The position numbers and the translations under genes are program-made. A stretch of 64,000 bases of DNA. Source: Aliishimia sp963678085. Its GTDB lineage: Bacteria > Pseudomonadota > Alphaproteobacteria > Rhodobacterales > Rhodobacteraceae. Location of the stretch: assembly GCA_963678085.1 (NCBI GenBank), contig OY782680.1, positions 1,736,001-1,800,000 of the forward strand, given 5' to 3'. Positions 54,001 to 62,186 of the stretch are shown piece by piece (the stretch's first letter is position 1; each line of letters begins with the position of its first letter). The notes beneath the pieces were generated by a model. The model did not search any database and was not told where the DNA came from. It saw only the letters and a program-made list of their open reading frames with translations.

Positions 54001-54411
54001 TTGGGCCGTGAAGGCTGTGGCGGCGGGCTCGACGAGCCAGGTGGTGATGCCGCTGCCCGCAGCATAGCTCACGGCCTGCAAGGTCACAGTGCGAGTCGTG
54101 TTGTCCGTCAGAAGCTGCAGGTCATAACTCTGGCCGAGCCGGATACCGCTGAGCGTGCCCGAAAACCGGAGCTCGGCAACGCTGTCGCCCTCTGCGGCCG
54201 CAGTGGCAGACATGCCCGTGACCGTGCCATAGCTTGCCAACGCGCCGACACCGGTTCCTTGCGACGTGCTCTGACCCGTTCCGATCGACCAGGCCGTGCG
54301 GTCATCGACGCGGATTTCACGGATGGCATCGACCGGTCCGTGACAGAGCGCCAGATGTGCCCCGAGCGAATAGCGATAGCCGACAGTCTGTGATTTCGAA
54401 CGGCCACCCAT
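51070..54411 (-). CDS. Phage tail tip/host-specificity protein with vWA domain
   Basis: 1113 residues. The N- and C-terminal parts resemble tip (gpJ/GTA-type) proteins: 'DADLYVDRRSGRWELRLIRADYD'-like sequence at about 520-545, beta-rich domains and a fibronectin-like segment near 950-1040. A von Willebrand A domain lies at about 262-445 with a complete MIDAS: Asp268-x-Ser270-x-Ser272, Thr343 and Asp371 ('VTDGEPS'). The last 68 residues are four 17-residue repeats (D-A-R-L-T-type start, G-G end). It would sit at the tail tip and contact the host. Confidence 0.78.
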   Translation of the reverse strand: MGGRSKSQTVGYRYSLGAHLALCHGPVDAIREIRVDDRTAWSIGTGQSTSQGTGVGALASYGTVTGMSATAAAEGDSVAELRFSGTLSGIRLGQSYDLQLLTDNTTRTVTLQAVSYAAGSGITTWLVEPAATAFTAQSVAVSDAASVPSLNGGAAGGRIRINKPDLFGGEKREGGIVGDIDVLMGAPTQSQNDYLASRAGADVPGYRGICSLVLRQVFLGLNPYLKPWSVRLTRILKAEDGGPQWYPEKAQIVPEVRIGNAAIYIAMDASGSMSGSRMAAQIAAVSRLVEEIGENALEPNDIQIVTWNSSVSGTILRRDADATAYGELKDWVDALSSSVSGGTDFGVAVSQAGTFFNGSDGKRRILIFVTDGEPSPASTLQSAIATLSGISEVDVFAFNIALSDTSATTQIDNTPVDGVPVVPPGDPDALIASLRAAFGQGPDMNPAHIIRECLTNGDWGLGHTFADIGPSFAAAADALFSEGFGLSLLWQRESTIEDFIADVLKHIDAYLYVDRRSGRWELRLIRADYDPETLPVFDETNVVDWGELGRREAADLVNSVTAKFSDARTDQTGSVSVTDTALVQDLGQVVSATVDYPGIRFESLAVRVAERDLRALSAPILSGEITVSRAGANLDPGDVIVLSNPRRGLEGVVVRIVEIDHGDGRANGVRLKIAEDVFALGETALVGGESGDPVSLILPPKPLTRRWVAEAPYWLLVQELGHAQADALLDEDPGVGAIVAAGERPSADALSAQVWSDSGAGYILEEAVEFVPTALLVSDVSDDPAESVLVVGSWTGLGGVAIGTLAAIGNELVRIDGVSATALTVGRGCLDTVPQAHPAGTPVICWQQLANASEAGFAAGETVTIKMLPETGFGTLPLAQAPEDAVTLASRAIRPLPPGDLRGNGVSVVNPNVLNLGPVLLTWSHRDRLTQTSSVFDAYDAGDIGPEPGATYAVEIRWVDPDTDATLEPPAAVIDVGAANSLTLTKEDVPILAAPTGTKHFEVRVQARRTTGTISYEAWQARSIRLFMPDGIKVAEVSTWTEIGADARLTVVETAIFLDRGGAVQLTIAEAQLWIGFGGDARLTIPGIDIFNERGGQSRLTAAEATLYIEVIP

Positions 54412-54414
54412 GGC

Positions 54415-54633
54415 TCAGGTCTCGCTCGCCGCACGCGCGGCGCGTTTCTCAGCCTCCGCGATCACGCGGAATGCCAGGGCGTCGCCGGTCGCGGCGAGCA
54501 CGTCGGCTGGAAGTCCGTCTGCCAGGAAAGCCTGCCAGTCGAGGCCATGGCGACGGAACCACGGCCGCGCGCCCTGAAAGCAAAGTCGGGAGGCGCGCAG
54601 GTCCTGCACGGTGACAATCAGATCATCGCTCAT
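54415..54633 (-). CDS. Small phage tail-region protein
   Basis: 72 residues, no membrane helix ('VQDLRASRLCFQGARPWF'). No family is recognised with confidence. It overlaps the upstream gene by four bases and lies three bases from the tail tip gene. Small proteins of this type between the BR0599-like and tip genes are common in related prophages; a tail assembly role is inferred. Confidence 0.6.
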   Translation of the reverse strand: MSDDLIVTVQDLRASRLCFQGARPWFRRHGLDWQAFLADGLPADVLAATGDALAFRVIAEAEKRAARAASET

Positions 54634-54878
54634 TTCTTGCCGCCCTTCTTGCGGATCGGATCGACCTTGAGATCCCCCGCCCAGACGACATTCGGGCCGC
54701 GCAGCAGCATGGTGCCGAACACGACAGGGATCGGACGGCCTTCCTCGGCCGTCGGCAGGTCGAAATCATCAAGCCCTGCCGCCTTCGGGGCCTCGACCTT
54801 CGGCTTGGGCGATAGCGCATAAGAGATCGCCGTCAGCACGAGGCTGGCGACGATCTGGACGACGAAATTCCAGACCAT
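54630..54878 (-). CDS. Small phage protein with N-terminal membrane helix
   Basis: 82 residues: one hydrophobic helix (residues 5-21), then 'GRPIPVVFGTMLLRGPNVVWAGDL', a motif often seen at the start of tail tip/assembly proteins. Probably a tail assembly component. Basic C-terminus (KKGGKK). Confidence 0.6.
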   Translation of the reverse strand: MVWNFVVQIVASLVLTAISYALSPKPKVEAPKAAGLDDFDLPTAEEGRPIPVVFGTMLLRGPNVVWAGDLKVDPIRKKGGKK

Positions 54879-54898
54879 GATGGGTTCTCAACTGAGGG

Positions 54899-55747
54899 TC
54901 AGACGATACTGGTGCCGCCAAACGGGTTGCGGCCGGGAATGTCGGGAAAGCCGCCGAAGTTCAGCAGGTTGCCAAACTTGGCCTTGCAGGTGTCGCGCCG
55001 CAGATCACAGCCGGGGGCGATCTCGACGAGCGCCAAGCTTTCCAGATCATCAATGGCCGCCTCCAGATAGGGCATGCGGCCGGAAAGCGTCAGTGCATCT
55101 CCGACATGCCCAGCGATGAACCCCAGAATGCCCGCGTGGCGCAGCACGCCGCCCCGGAACCAGCCATTTGGCAGCAATGCGGCCTCTGGCACGGTGATCG
55201 TAAGGCCCTGATGCGCGCTCGCCGTGCCCCCGACGAAAAAACTCTCGATGTCGAGGCGGCAGCCCCGGGAATAGAGCGCATGACGACAGAGGCGCTGGTA
55301 TTTGGCGCGGACGCCCTCGCGCCGCATGGATGTGAACAGGGATTCACAGCGCAGGGTGATGCGCCGTCCCTCGACCCGGGCCGAGACAACGCGGCCCTTC
55401 CAGTGTGCAACCACCTCCGTCGGCACCTGTTCATGCCCGCGAAAGATGGTCAGCGTCGTGACCGCCCGACTGCGGGGTCCGAGATAACGGCGGGCAAAGG
55501 GGTCGGAGAGCGGAAAGGTGACGCTGAGATCGACCCGCCGTGGGTCGCTGCTCTGGACGACTGAGCCATGGCTGACTGCTGAAGAGTTCCAGATCAGATC
55601 CTCGGTCTCATCGGCGATGGCCCCTGCGGGCGAGGTCCAGGTCGCTGTGCGGCTCGTGAACCGCCAGACCTGATCGCCTTCCGCAAAAAGATACAGGAAA
55701 TACGGCCGCCCTTCGGCGGTAGAGGTCTCGGCAAGATCATAGGTCAT
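54899..55747 (-). CDS. Phage BR0599/DUF2163 family tail protein
   Basis: 282 residues. A DUF2163-like first part and the BR0599 C-terminus with conserved Cys: 'CRHALYSRGC', 'APGCDLRRDTCKAKFGNLLNFGG' split around the Cys pair and 'FPDIPGRNPF'. The family includes the GTA hub protein, which bridges the distal tail and the tip. Context agrees. Confidence 0.85.
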   Translation of the reverse strand: MTYDLAETSTAEGRPYFLYLFAEGDQVWRFTSRTATWTSPAGAIADETEDLIWNSSAVSHGSVVQSSDPRRVDLSVTFPLSDPFARRYLGPRSRAVTTLTIFRGHEQVPTEVVAHWKGRVVSARVEGRRITLRCESLFTSMRREGVRAKYQRLCRHALYSRGCRLDIESFFVGGTASAHQGLTITVPEAALLPNGWFRGGVLRHAGILGFIAGHVGDALTLSGRMPYLEAAIDDLESLALVEIAPGCDLRRDTCKAKFGNLLNFGGFPDIPGRNPFGGTSIV

Positions 55748-55760
55748 GCAGGTACAGTGG

Positions 55761-56885
55761 TCATACTGGGGTCTCGATCAGGCTAGCCGCGAACTCGGAC
55801 CGATTGCCAAAATGCTCAATCTCGATCCGATCGGTATCGAGCCGCACCTTGGTAATCAGATGGATCGGTGTAGTGACGGGAATGTTCTTGCCCGGCGCTG
55901 CGATGGTCAGCTTGAGCCCGAGCGCGTCATAGACGGCGTTTGTGATCTGGCGGAACACCGGGCCGGAGGCGACATCGAACATCACATGCCGTCCGATCCA
56001 GACGCCAGAATCGGCGGTGGCCGCGACGATCACGGAGGTGGACGAGGACGTGACCGGCGCCTGCAGGACCAGTTCCCGCCCCCACGTCGGAAGCCAGAAG
56101 GCACGTTGGCGGCCGCGCAACCCATGCAACCAGCGGCGGCGCATCCAGCGGGCCGCACCCCGGTCGATCAATGTGATGGTCGAGCGGCGCTGGACATGGG
56201 TCAGCACGGGTTCGATCACGATGGGACCGAAGCCGTTGTCGATGTATTCGACGGATTGCGCGATACTCTCTGCCAGCGGTTGGCGCAGCACAGCCGGATC
56301 GGTCAGCACATTGAGCCCGAGATGGGTTGGGTAAATGCTGGCCGACAGATCGGTCCCAGTTTGCAGGGTGAAGGTCGCCGTAACCGTGCCCAGTCCCAGG
56401 CGGCGCCGGTCGATCTCGATAGGTCGCGTCAGGATCCCGATGCCCACCGGGGCCACAATCAGATGCGCGAGGCTCATGCCTGCAGGGGCCGCCAGTTCGA
56501 GCCGGTCGGTAAAGACCGCGCTGATCTCGACGAGATATGCCTCACCGCCATCGGCTGCGATGACGGCCTGGCCCGGTGCTGCGAACGCTCCCTCGCCCGT
56601 GTCGACGAACACAGTGAGGTCCGCGGCATCGATCGGGTCCGTCGCCGGGCGCGCCAGATGCCAGAGCGGCACCGTCCACTTATCGACCAACCCGGCCCGG
56701 GCAAGCTCGGCCGCGCGCGCGAGGTCACTGGCATTGAGGAGATGCGAGACCGTCAGGATCGACCGCGGCAGGGTGCGCAGTGCGATCCGCTGTTCGGCCG
56801 CCTCGGTGATCAGGGTGTCGGTGTTCCATTCCAGCACTTCAGTGACTGGCTGGCGCACTGGGAAAGGCCAATTCCTAAGCATCAA
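55761..56885 (-). CDS. Phage distal tail-type protein
   Basis: 374 residues, beta-rich, no membrane segment. 'WPFPVRQPVTEVLEWNTDTL' at the start and 'GRELVLQAPVTSSSTSVIV' near 280 resemble uncharacterised proteins between tape measure and BR0599-type genes in Rhodobacteraceae prophages. By position it would be the distal tail protein; family not confirmed. Overlaps the tape measure gene end by eleven bases. Confidence 0.6.
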   Translation of the reverse strand: MMLRNWPFPVRQPVTEVLEWNTDTLITEAAEQRIALRTLPRSILTVSHLLNASDLARAAELARAGLVDKWTVPLWHLARPATDPIDAADLTVFVDTGEGAFAAPGQAVIAADGGEAYLVEISAVFTDRLELAAPAGMSLAHLIVAPVGIGILTRPIEIDRRRLGLGTVTATFTLQTGTDLSASIYPTHLGLNVLTDPAVLRQPLAESIAQSVEYIDNGFGPIVIEPVLTHVQRRSTITLIDRGAARWMRRRWLHGLRGRQRAFWLPTWGRELVLQAPVTSSSTSVIVAATADSGVWIGRHVMFDVASGPVFRQITNAVYDALGLKLTIAAPGKNIPVTTPIHLITKVRLDTDRIEIEHFGNRSEFAASLIETPV

Positions 56886-59358
56886 GTCCTCCCCGGTTGC
56901 GCCGGATCACGTTGACGATCAGCCGCTCACCCGCGGGCGTTGCGAGGTAATCGCCGACAATGGAGGGATCGAGCACGTTGACGATCCGCGTGGCGGACTG
57001 AGCGCCCTGGCCTTCGCCGCTCGTCTCAACCCCGAGCCGACCGCCCCGCCCACGCCGCAGCGGCAGGATGGCCTCCGGGCCTGCCTCGCCCATGAGCCCG
57101 ATCCCACGCGCAAAGGGAAACACGGTCGGGCGTGAGACCACGCCACCGCTGGCAAAGGCTGTGATCTCACCCGCCTGCCCAAAGGCACCGCCGCGTGCGA
57201 AGGTGCCGCCAATCCCGAACAGACCGCCGACGGCGCTGGTCAGCCAGCCAAAGAGACCGCCACCACCACCGCCCGATCCGGACAGAGCGCGGAAAAGTGC
57301 GTCCTCGATCGGCTTGAAGGCGGTATCAATCAGTCTGTTGGCAAGGTTTTGGGCGATCCCGGATATTGCGCTCGCGAATGTTTGCCAACTGAGTTCGCCC
57401 GACTTCAGCGCGTCCTTGATCGGCCCTGTGATATCGTCGGTGAGCCCCCTCGCGATCTCCTGTGTGCGCTCAACCGCTGCACGCGCAGCGTCCCAGGACT
57501 GGCGCGCAACATCGGCGGCGCTCTGCAGCGCCCCTCCGGCACGACCGGCCGCAGCCGCTGTTTCATCAAGCGTGGCTGCCGGACCACCGGTCTCATCTTC
57601 GGCCAAAGCAGCGTCGAAGCGATCCGCAGCTGCCGTGGCTCCGTCGAGGGAGGTCTCGGCTTCGGTTCCGGCCGCACGCATCGCCGTGCGCAAAGCCTCC
57701 ATCGCTTCGAGCGGCTGTAGGGCACCATCGGCGAGCGTCGCGGCAGTCTGTCTCCAGGCTTCGGCTGAAGCGGCGGCATCACTGGCTGCTCCTGTAAGAC
57801 CCAAATCCGGCAGCGCCAGCGGGTTGTCCGCAAACGCACCGGCAAAAGCATCTTGCGCTGCGTTGGCCGCTTGGGCCGCAGCGCCTGCAAAGCGGTTCTC
57901 GAGCTGCCCCAGATCGAGATCGGCAATCAGGCCGATCCGTCGCTCAACGCCGAGCGCTTCGAGACCGGCGTTCACGCCGTCGATGAAGCCGTTGATCCTG
58001 GAGACGACGCCGTTCAGCATCGCTTCAACGCCTTCAATCAGGCTGTTTGCCGCCTGAAACGCGAGATCGCCGATGGCGGCAGGCAAAAGCCCCCAGACAG
58101 CCTTGATCGCCTCAAACGCCCCCTCAAAACTGTTCACGGCCGCATTGGCAAAGCCGACGACCCCCTCGAGCGCGCCCTGCATCGCGGTGGCTGACGCCGC
58201 CTGCAAGTCCGCAAAAGCCGCCATCGCAGAGGCTGCGAAGCTGCCAGCCCCCATCTTGATCCGCTCCCAGACCTCGCTCACGAGATTGCCCAGCAGTGCC
58301 ATTGCGTTTCCGAAGCCACCTGCTCCGGAGACAAGCTGGCCGAATTGGTAGATCAGTTCACCCGCGCCAACGATCAGCGCCCCGATCCCGGTTCGGATCA
58401 ATGCGCCACGCATCACGACAAGCGCGGTTGCAAGCCCGCGAACGGAAATCGCCGCAGCAACCATTCCGGCTACCCAGCGCCCCGCCAGAAGGGCCGTGAA
58501 GGTCACGGCGTAAGTGGTCAGACGGCCGATATTGTCGAAGAGCCCGCGAATGGCCATGCCCAGCGGGCCGGTGCGACTGGCCACGGCCGCCATGGCATTC
58601 GCCACAGCTTCGAGCGCGGGGGCTGCGGCAACCGCTAACCGGTTCGACAGCCCGCGCCAGACGAGGCCGAGACGCGAGATCGCATCATTGGTGCGTTCGA
58701 TCTGGTCGGCATCCTGCTCTGACACAACCACACCGAAGGCAAGAACGTCCTCGGTCGCCTGACGCAGTGTCGCGGTATCAATGCGCGACATCGCAATGGA
58801 GCCTTCTTCGCCAAAGAGCTGACCCGCGACAGCCGCGCGCTCGGCGACCGGCACGAACTCCTCGATGGCCGCGTTGATCGCGCCGACACGCTGATCCAGC
58901 GGCAGCGCTATAAGGTCGGTTGCAGATATTCCCAGCCGCTCCAGCGCGTCGGCAGCAGGGCCGGTTCCGGCCGCCGCCTGGCTGAGACGGCGTGTAAGGT
59001 CTTTCGTCGCTTGTTCGATCCCAGACATTGAGACACCGGCCAGTTCGCCAGCACGCTCGAGGGTCTGGATCGAGGCGACCGTGGTTCCGAGGGACTGGGC
59101 GAGCTTGGCCTGCGCGTCGACCGTCTGCAGCCCGGAGCGCACCATGGCCACGCCAGCAGCCGCAGCAGCGGCCACTGCAGCAGCAGCCGCCACGCGAACC
59201 CGCCGCGCGAAACCGGCGAGCCGGGCGTTGGCTGCCTCCATCTCCCGGCTGAGCCGCCCGAAGCCACGCGCCCCAGCTTCGCCGACACCTTCCAGCTCAG
59301 CGCGCACCTGTCGCCCGCCAACCGCGGCAAGACGGACGGAAACGCGCTTCTCAGCCAT
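56875..59358 (-). CDS. Tail tape measure protein
   Basis: 827 residues, mostly helical and Ala-rich, with an N-terminal coiled segment, hydrophobic segments around 280-360 and a Gly-rich C-terminus ending 'GLMGEAGPEAILPL', the usual tape measure end motif. It sets tail length and passes into the host at DNA injection. Starts eight bases inside the T reading frame's end, as usual after G/GT. Confidence 0.9.
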   Translation of the reverse strand: MAEKRVSVRLAAVGGRQVRAELEGVGEAGARGFGRLSREMEAANARLAGFARRVRVAAAAAVAAAAAAGVAMVRSGLQTVDAQAKLAQSLGTTVASIQTLERAGELAGVSMSGIEQATKDLTRRLSQAAAGTGPAADALERLGISATDLIALPLDQRVGAINAAIEEFVPVAERAAVAGQLFGEEGSIAMSRIDTATLRQATEDVLAFGVVVSEQDADQIERTNDAISRLGLVWRGLSNRLAVAAAPALEAVANAMAAVASRTGPLGMAIRGLFDNIGRLTTYAVTFTALLAGRWVAGMVAAAISVRGLATALVVMRGALIRTGIGALIVGAGELIYQFGQLVSGAGGFGNAMALLGNLVSEVWERIKMGAGSFAASAMAAFADLQAASATAMQGALEGVVGFANAAVNSFEGAFEAIKAVWGLLPAAIGDLAFQAANSLIEGVEAMLNGVVSRINGFIDGVNAGLEALGVERRIGLIADLDLGQLENRFAGAAAQAANAAQDAFAGAFADNPLALPDLGLTGAASDAAASAEAWRQTAATLADGALQPLEAMEALRTAMRAAGTEAETSLDGATAAADRFDAALAEDETGGPAATLDETAAAAGRAGGALQSAADVARQSWDAARAAVERTQEIARGLTDDITGPIKDALKSGELSWQTFASAISGIAQNLANRLIDTAFKPIEDALFRALSGSGGGGGGLFGWLTSAVGGLFGIGGTFARGGAFGQAGEITAFASGGVVSRPTVFPFARGIGLMGEAGPEAILPLRRGRGGRLGVETSGEGQGAQSATRIVNVLDPSIVGDYLATPAGERLIVNVIRRNRGGLDA

Positions 59359-59677
59359 TGGTTTGATCCATCTGTTCGTTGAGTTTGGTGACCATCACCG
59401 CCTCGATGACGGGCAACAGTTCGGCCATGACCAGCGGCGAGATGCCGAGGGCGTCACCCAGTGCCAGTGCCGCCGACATGTCCCAGCCGACGACGGCGCC
59501 GGGCAGCACGCGCAGCTGTCCGCCAAGACGGCCGACAAGATCCCAGACCTGCCAGCCTTCAAAGGAAGTGGGTCGATTCAGCCGCGCCGGGCAGTCTTCG
59601 CAGACTTTCTCGCAGGCTTGGCAGTATTGCTCGCCCCCGCCGTAGGACCATTCGGCAAGGGCGCTAAGGCGTTTTTT
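59351..59677 (-). CDS. Tail assembly chaperone T extension (made by -1 frameshift as GT)
   Basis: About 109 codons open in the -1 frame after the slippery site, with a Cys cluster ('YCQACEKVCEDCPARL') and then 'LGISPLVMAELLPVIEAV'. No start codon with a ribosome site is needed if ribosomes enter from the G frame. G and GT proteins chaperone the tape measure during tail assembly in lambda-like phages. Confidence 0.8.
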   Translation of the reverse strand, partial: KKRLSALAEWSYGGGEQYCQACEKVCEDCPARLNRPTSFEGWQVWDLVGRLGGQLRVLPGAVVGWDMSAALALGDALGISPLVMAELLPVIEAVMVTKLNEQMDQTNG

Positions 59678-60015
59678 TCCTGTTCCAGCAGCAGGCCCTT
59701 GGACACATAGGTCAGCTGAAACGCCTCGAAGACTGGCCACACGTCGAGCAGCGCGTCGATGGCCTCAGGGCCCGGTTCGATGGGATTGCCGTCGGAGTCA
59801 CCGATGCCCTCCCAGGCGAGGATCACCCGCCGTGCCAGCGCCTTTGCGAAGGCGACGGCGCGTTCCTCGTCGGAGGCGTCCTCGGGCACCGCCTCCACAG
59901 CGGTGTCGCTCCGCGTCGCTACCATCAGCGCGGTGGTCAGCGGGCGCAGCTGCACGCGGACGCCCGTCGCGAGGTCGTGCCAGCGCGGTTCATTCGTCAG
60001 GTCGAGCGTTAGCAT
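59578..60015 (-). CDS. Tail assembly chaperone G
   Basis: 145 residues, acidic middle, no membrane segment; begins 'MLTLDLTNEPRWHDLATGV'. It sits between the tail tube and tape measure genes, the place of gpG. Its 3' end overlaps the T frame, and at codons GAA-AAA-AAC it carries a slippery heptamer. The zero-frame C-terminus is Pro/Ala/Lys-rich. Start at 60015, three bases from the tail tube stop. Confidence 0.82.
   Translation of the reverse strand: MLTLDLTNEPRWHDLATGVRVQLRPLTTALMVATRSDTAVEAVPEDASDEERAVAFAKALARRVILAWEGIGDSDGNPIEPGPEAIDALLDVWPVFEAFQLTYVSKGLLLEQEKNALAPLPNGPTAGASNTAKPARKSAKTARRG
59671..59677 (-). other. -1 ribosomal frameshift site (A AAA AAC)
   Basis: On the minus strand the G-frame codons GAA-AAA-AAC contain A AAA AAC in the correct phase. 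Slipping back one base joins G to 'KKRLSALAEW' and the rest of the T frame. Confidence 0.8.
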
Positions 60016-60017
60016 CG

Positions 60018-60956
60018 TCAGTAAACCTCGATGTCGTTGATCAGGGTTGCGGTGCACATCCGGCCGACCACACTGTCCCGCGCCGCCTGCCAGTCGAAAG
60101 TCGCCTGGACGCCCTGCGGCCCGGAGATCTCGATCCGTGGGCGCGGCAGGTAGACAGCGTGCACGGTGAAGGTAAAGCTTTCGCCCGACGGCAAGACGTA
60201 GGCGAACTCGAGCTCGCAGGGATCGCCGTTGATCGCCTGTGTCACCAGCGTCTGGTCGGCAAAGCGTACCTCAATGGAGCCAGTGAGCGCGGCGATGGAG
60301 GGGTCCGCGCCGTCGATCCGACCATCCGAACGGATTGTTTCGATGCGGTCGAGGTTGTTGGCATAGGTGATGTCGGCCGAGACCACGTTGCCAAGCGCCG
60401 TCCCATTTCGGGTGATCGCCCCGTTGAAATGACCGAAACGCTGCAATTCGAGAGCGGCAGGCGTTCCCGCGCTGGTGGTCGTCCCGACCGTCTCGCCCTG
60501 CGCCACCAGCCGCGCCGTTGCGGTCAGCAACCCTGAGCGCTGCATTTGCCAGTTGATCTGGTCGAGCACGCAGCCGGAATACATCGCATATCGGGGCACC
60601 TCGGGCATGCCGGTCTCGATGGACATGCTGGGCAGCGTCCAGGCCCCCGACTGGAACTCGTGCGTCCAGGGGCCAGTGCCGGTCGTAATTGGACCGCCAA
60701 AGGCTGCCTTCAGCCAGAACCCGAAGGCTTCCGCGTCGAGCGGCACCACAACATCGCCGTCAGCCGTCACTGCGTCCTTGATCGGGGCCAGCGGGTCGCG
60801 GCCGTAGCCCAGCAACTCCGAGTTCAGCAGTGGCTGCTCCGCGCCCAGCGAGGTGCTGGCGAAGGGCATCTTCGTGAAACCGCCCACGGGGGGCGTTCCA
60901 TAGGTCGTCTCGAACGCAAGCGCCATCTGCGCCCGCGCCCCTTGGGCTCGTGCCAT
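60018..60956 (-). CDS. Phage tail tube protein
   Basis: 312 residues, beta-rich. 'MALAFETTYGTPPVGGF' and 'FGFWLKAAFG' match the start of the major tail tube family common in siphophage-like prophages of this group. Hexamer rings of this protein form the tail tube. 23 bases separate it from the gene upstream. Confidence 0.85.
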   Translation of the reverse strand: MARAQGARAQMALAFETTYGTPPVGGFTKMPFASTSLGAEQPLLNSELLGYGRDPLAPIKDAVTADGDVVVPLDAEAFGFWLKAAFGGPITTGTGPWTHEFQSGAWTLPSMSIETGMPEVPRYAMYSGCVLDQINWQMQRSGLLTATARLVAQGETVGTTTSAGTPAALELQRFGHFNGAITRNGTALGNVVSADITYANNLDRIETIRSDGRIDGADPSIAALTGSIEVRFADQTLVTQAINGDPCELEFAYVLPSGESFTFTVHAVYLPRPRIEISGPQGVQATFDWQAARDSVVGRMCTATLINDIEVY

Positions 60957-60979
60957 TGTGTTCTCCTTGAATTTTGGGA

Positions 60980-61399
60980 TCAGCCGAGCGGATCGACCGT
61001 TGAATAGTGCAGCACCACCGGGATCACGGCGGCCTTCAGGCTAGCCGCACCCTCTACGGCCAAATCGACCGGCCGTGGTGCTTCGGCTTCGACCCAGTCG
61101 CAGAGCCCGCCCAGCGTGCGGTCGGCGGCAAGCGCTGCACCGACGCTGGCAGTCAGCGTGTCGAAGGCGGCGTCACGGTCGGTGCCCTGCACGACCGACT
61201 CGATCTCGGCGCGGTGCTGGTAGTGGTACGCGAGCGGCGACAGTGTCACCTCGGGCTCCCCCGGCTCGCCGTCCCGCAGGATCAGCAAGCCTTCGGTCGG
61301 GACCCGCTCGGGCAGCACCTCGCCGCGAAGGACCTGTAAAGTACCCGATTGCAGTGCCGACACTAGCGCTTGCAATATCGTCTCGCGTTTCGTGGTCAT
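60980..61399 (-). CDS. Tail terminator-like phage protein
   Basis: 139 residues: 'MTTKRETILQALVSALQS' then 'LILRDGEPGEPEVTLSPLAYHYQHRAEIE'. Similar proteins just before the tail tube gene are tail terminators (completion proteins), sometimes wrongly named acyl-CoA transferase in databases. ATG 61399 is chosen; a longer frame upstream runs through the start region of the inserted gene on the other strand. Confidence 0.7.
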   Translation of the reverse strand: MTTKRETILQALVSALQSGTLQVLRGEVLPERVPTEGLLILRDGEPGEPEVTLSPLAYHYQHRAEIESVVQGTDRDAAFDTLTASVGAALAADRTLGGLCDWVEAEAPRPVDLAVEGAASLKAAVIPVVLHYSTVDPLG

Positions 61400-61451
61400 G
61401 GCATTATCGTGAGCCGGAGTTCCGAAAAACAGCCGTAGGAGGAGATCAGAA

Positions 61452-62147
61452 TTGTATGTGGCATATTTCGACGAAGTGAAAGCAATGCCACAGCATGGCC
61501 GCACTCACTACCTTGTCGGAGGCTTGGCTGTCCCAATGGAGAGAATCGGCAGCCTTGAGCAGGCAGTCACCGCGCTGTCTGAGGAGGTATTTGGAACTAC
61601 CGAACTGACCGTCGATTCTGAATTTCACGCCAGCTATTGCTACTTTGGAAAAGGAAACTTCAAGGGACGTCCTCCGCAGGAAAGGATTGATATCATTGCT
61701 CGGTTGGCGCAGCTCATAAGTGAAGCCGAGGATGTGAAGCGTGTATATTCAGCCATCAGGCAGCCGAAGCTCTATAATGAAGATCAAGCGGCCGAATTTG
61801 CGTTCGCACACTTCGTAGAACGCATGGAGCTTGCGATACCTCGCTCTGAACCGTGTATTCTTATTGGAGATCTCGATGACGAGCAGGCCACCAACATGGT
61901 CAATGACTTCTCGAGATTTCGGCAGCGCGGCACGCCATGGGCCTATGGCATTGAATTGAAAAGCGTGGTCGACAGCGTTCATTTTTGTCGCTCTCATCAT
62001 TCGCGCCTACTGCAGCTTGCAGATATCTACATGTTCATCGTTTCAGGATGGTATGGAGGTCGGAAGGGTTGGATGAAGGAAGCGCTAGGGAAGGCTCTCG
62101 AAGGCATGGACCTCTATGCGCATCGCTACAAGGAGTGGCCGAAATAG
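61452..62147 (+). CDS. DUF3800 protein inserted within prophage tail genes
   Basis: 231 residues. 'YVAYFDEV' at the N-terminus, 'ILIGDLDDE' in the middle and 'SRLLQLADIYMF' near the end are the DUF3800 acidic motifs, which suggest a metal-dependent RNase H-like fold. The gene lies on the opposite strand to all surrounding prophage genes and is AT-richer than they are, so it is a moron-type insertion. TTG start with AGGAGGAG upstream. DUF3800 genes are often found near phage-defence genes; its action here is unknown. Confidence 0.82.
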   Translation: MYVAYFDEVKAMPQHGRTHYLVGGLAVPMERIGSLEQAVTALSEEVFGTTELTVDSEFHASYCYFGKGNFKGRPPQERIDIIARLAQLISEAEDVKRVYSAIRQPKLYNEDQAAEFAFAHFVERMELAIPRSEPCILIGDLDDEQATNMVNDFSRFRQRGTPWAYGIELKSVVDSVHFCRSHHSRLLQLADIYMFIVSGWYGGRKGWMKEALGKALEGMDLYAHRYKEWPK

Positions 62148-62186
62148 AGCTGGATCCGTTGAGTTCAGCTAAGGCCAAACTTACAG

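Noticed and set aside
55746..56915. 389-codon plus-strand open frame opposite the distal tail-type gene
   Set aside because: Arg/Asp/Gln-rich composition typical of an antisense frame; the minus-strand gene fits the continuous tail operon.
57068..58057. 329-codon plus-strand open frame opposite the tape measure gene
   Set aside because: Ala/Ser/Pro-rich low-complexity frame arising from the complement of the Ala-rich tape measure protein.
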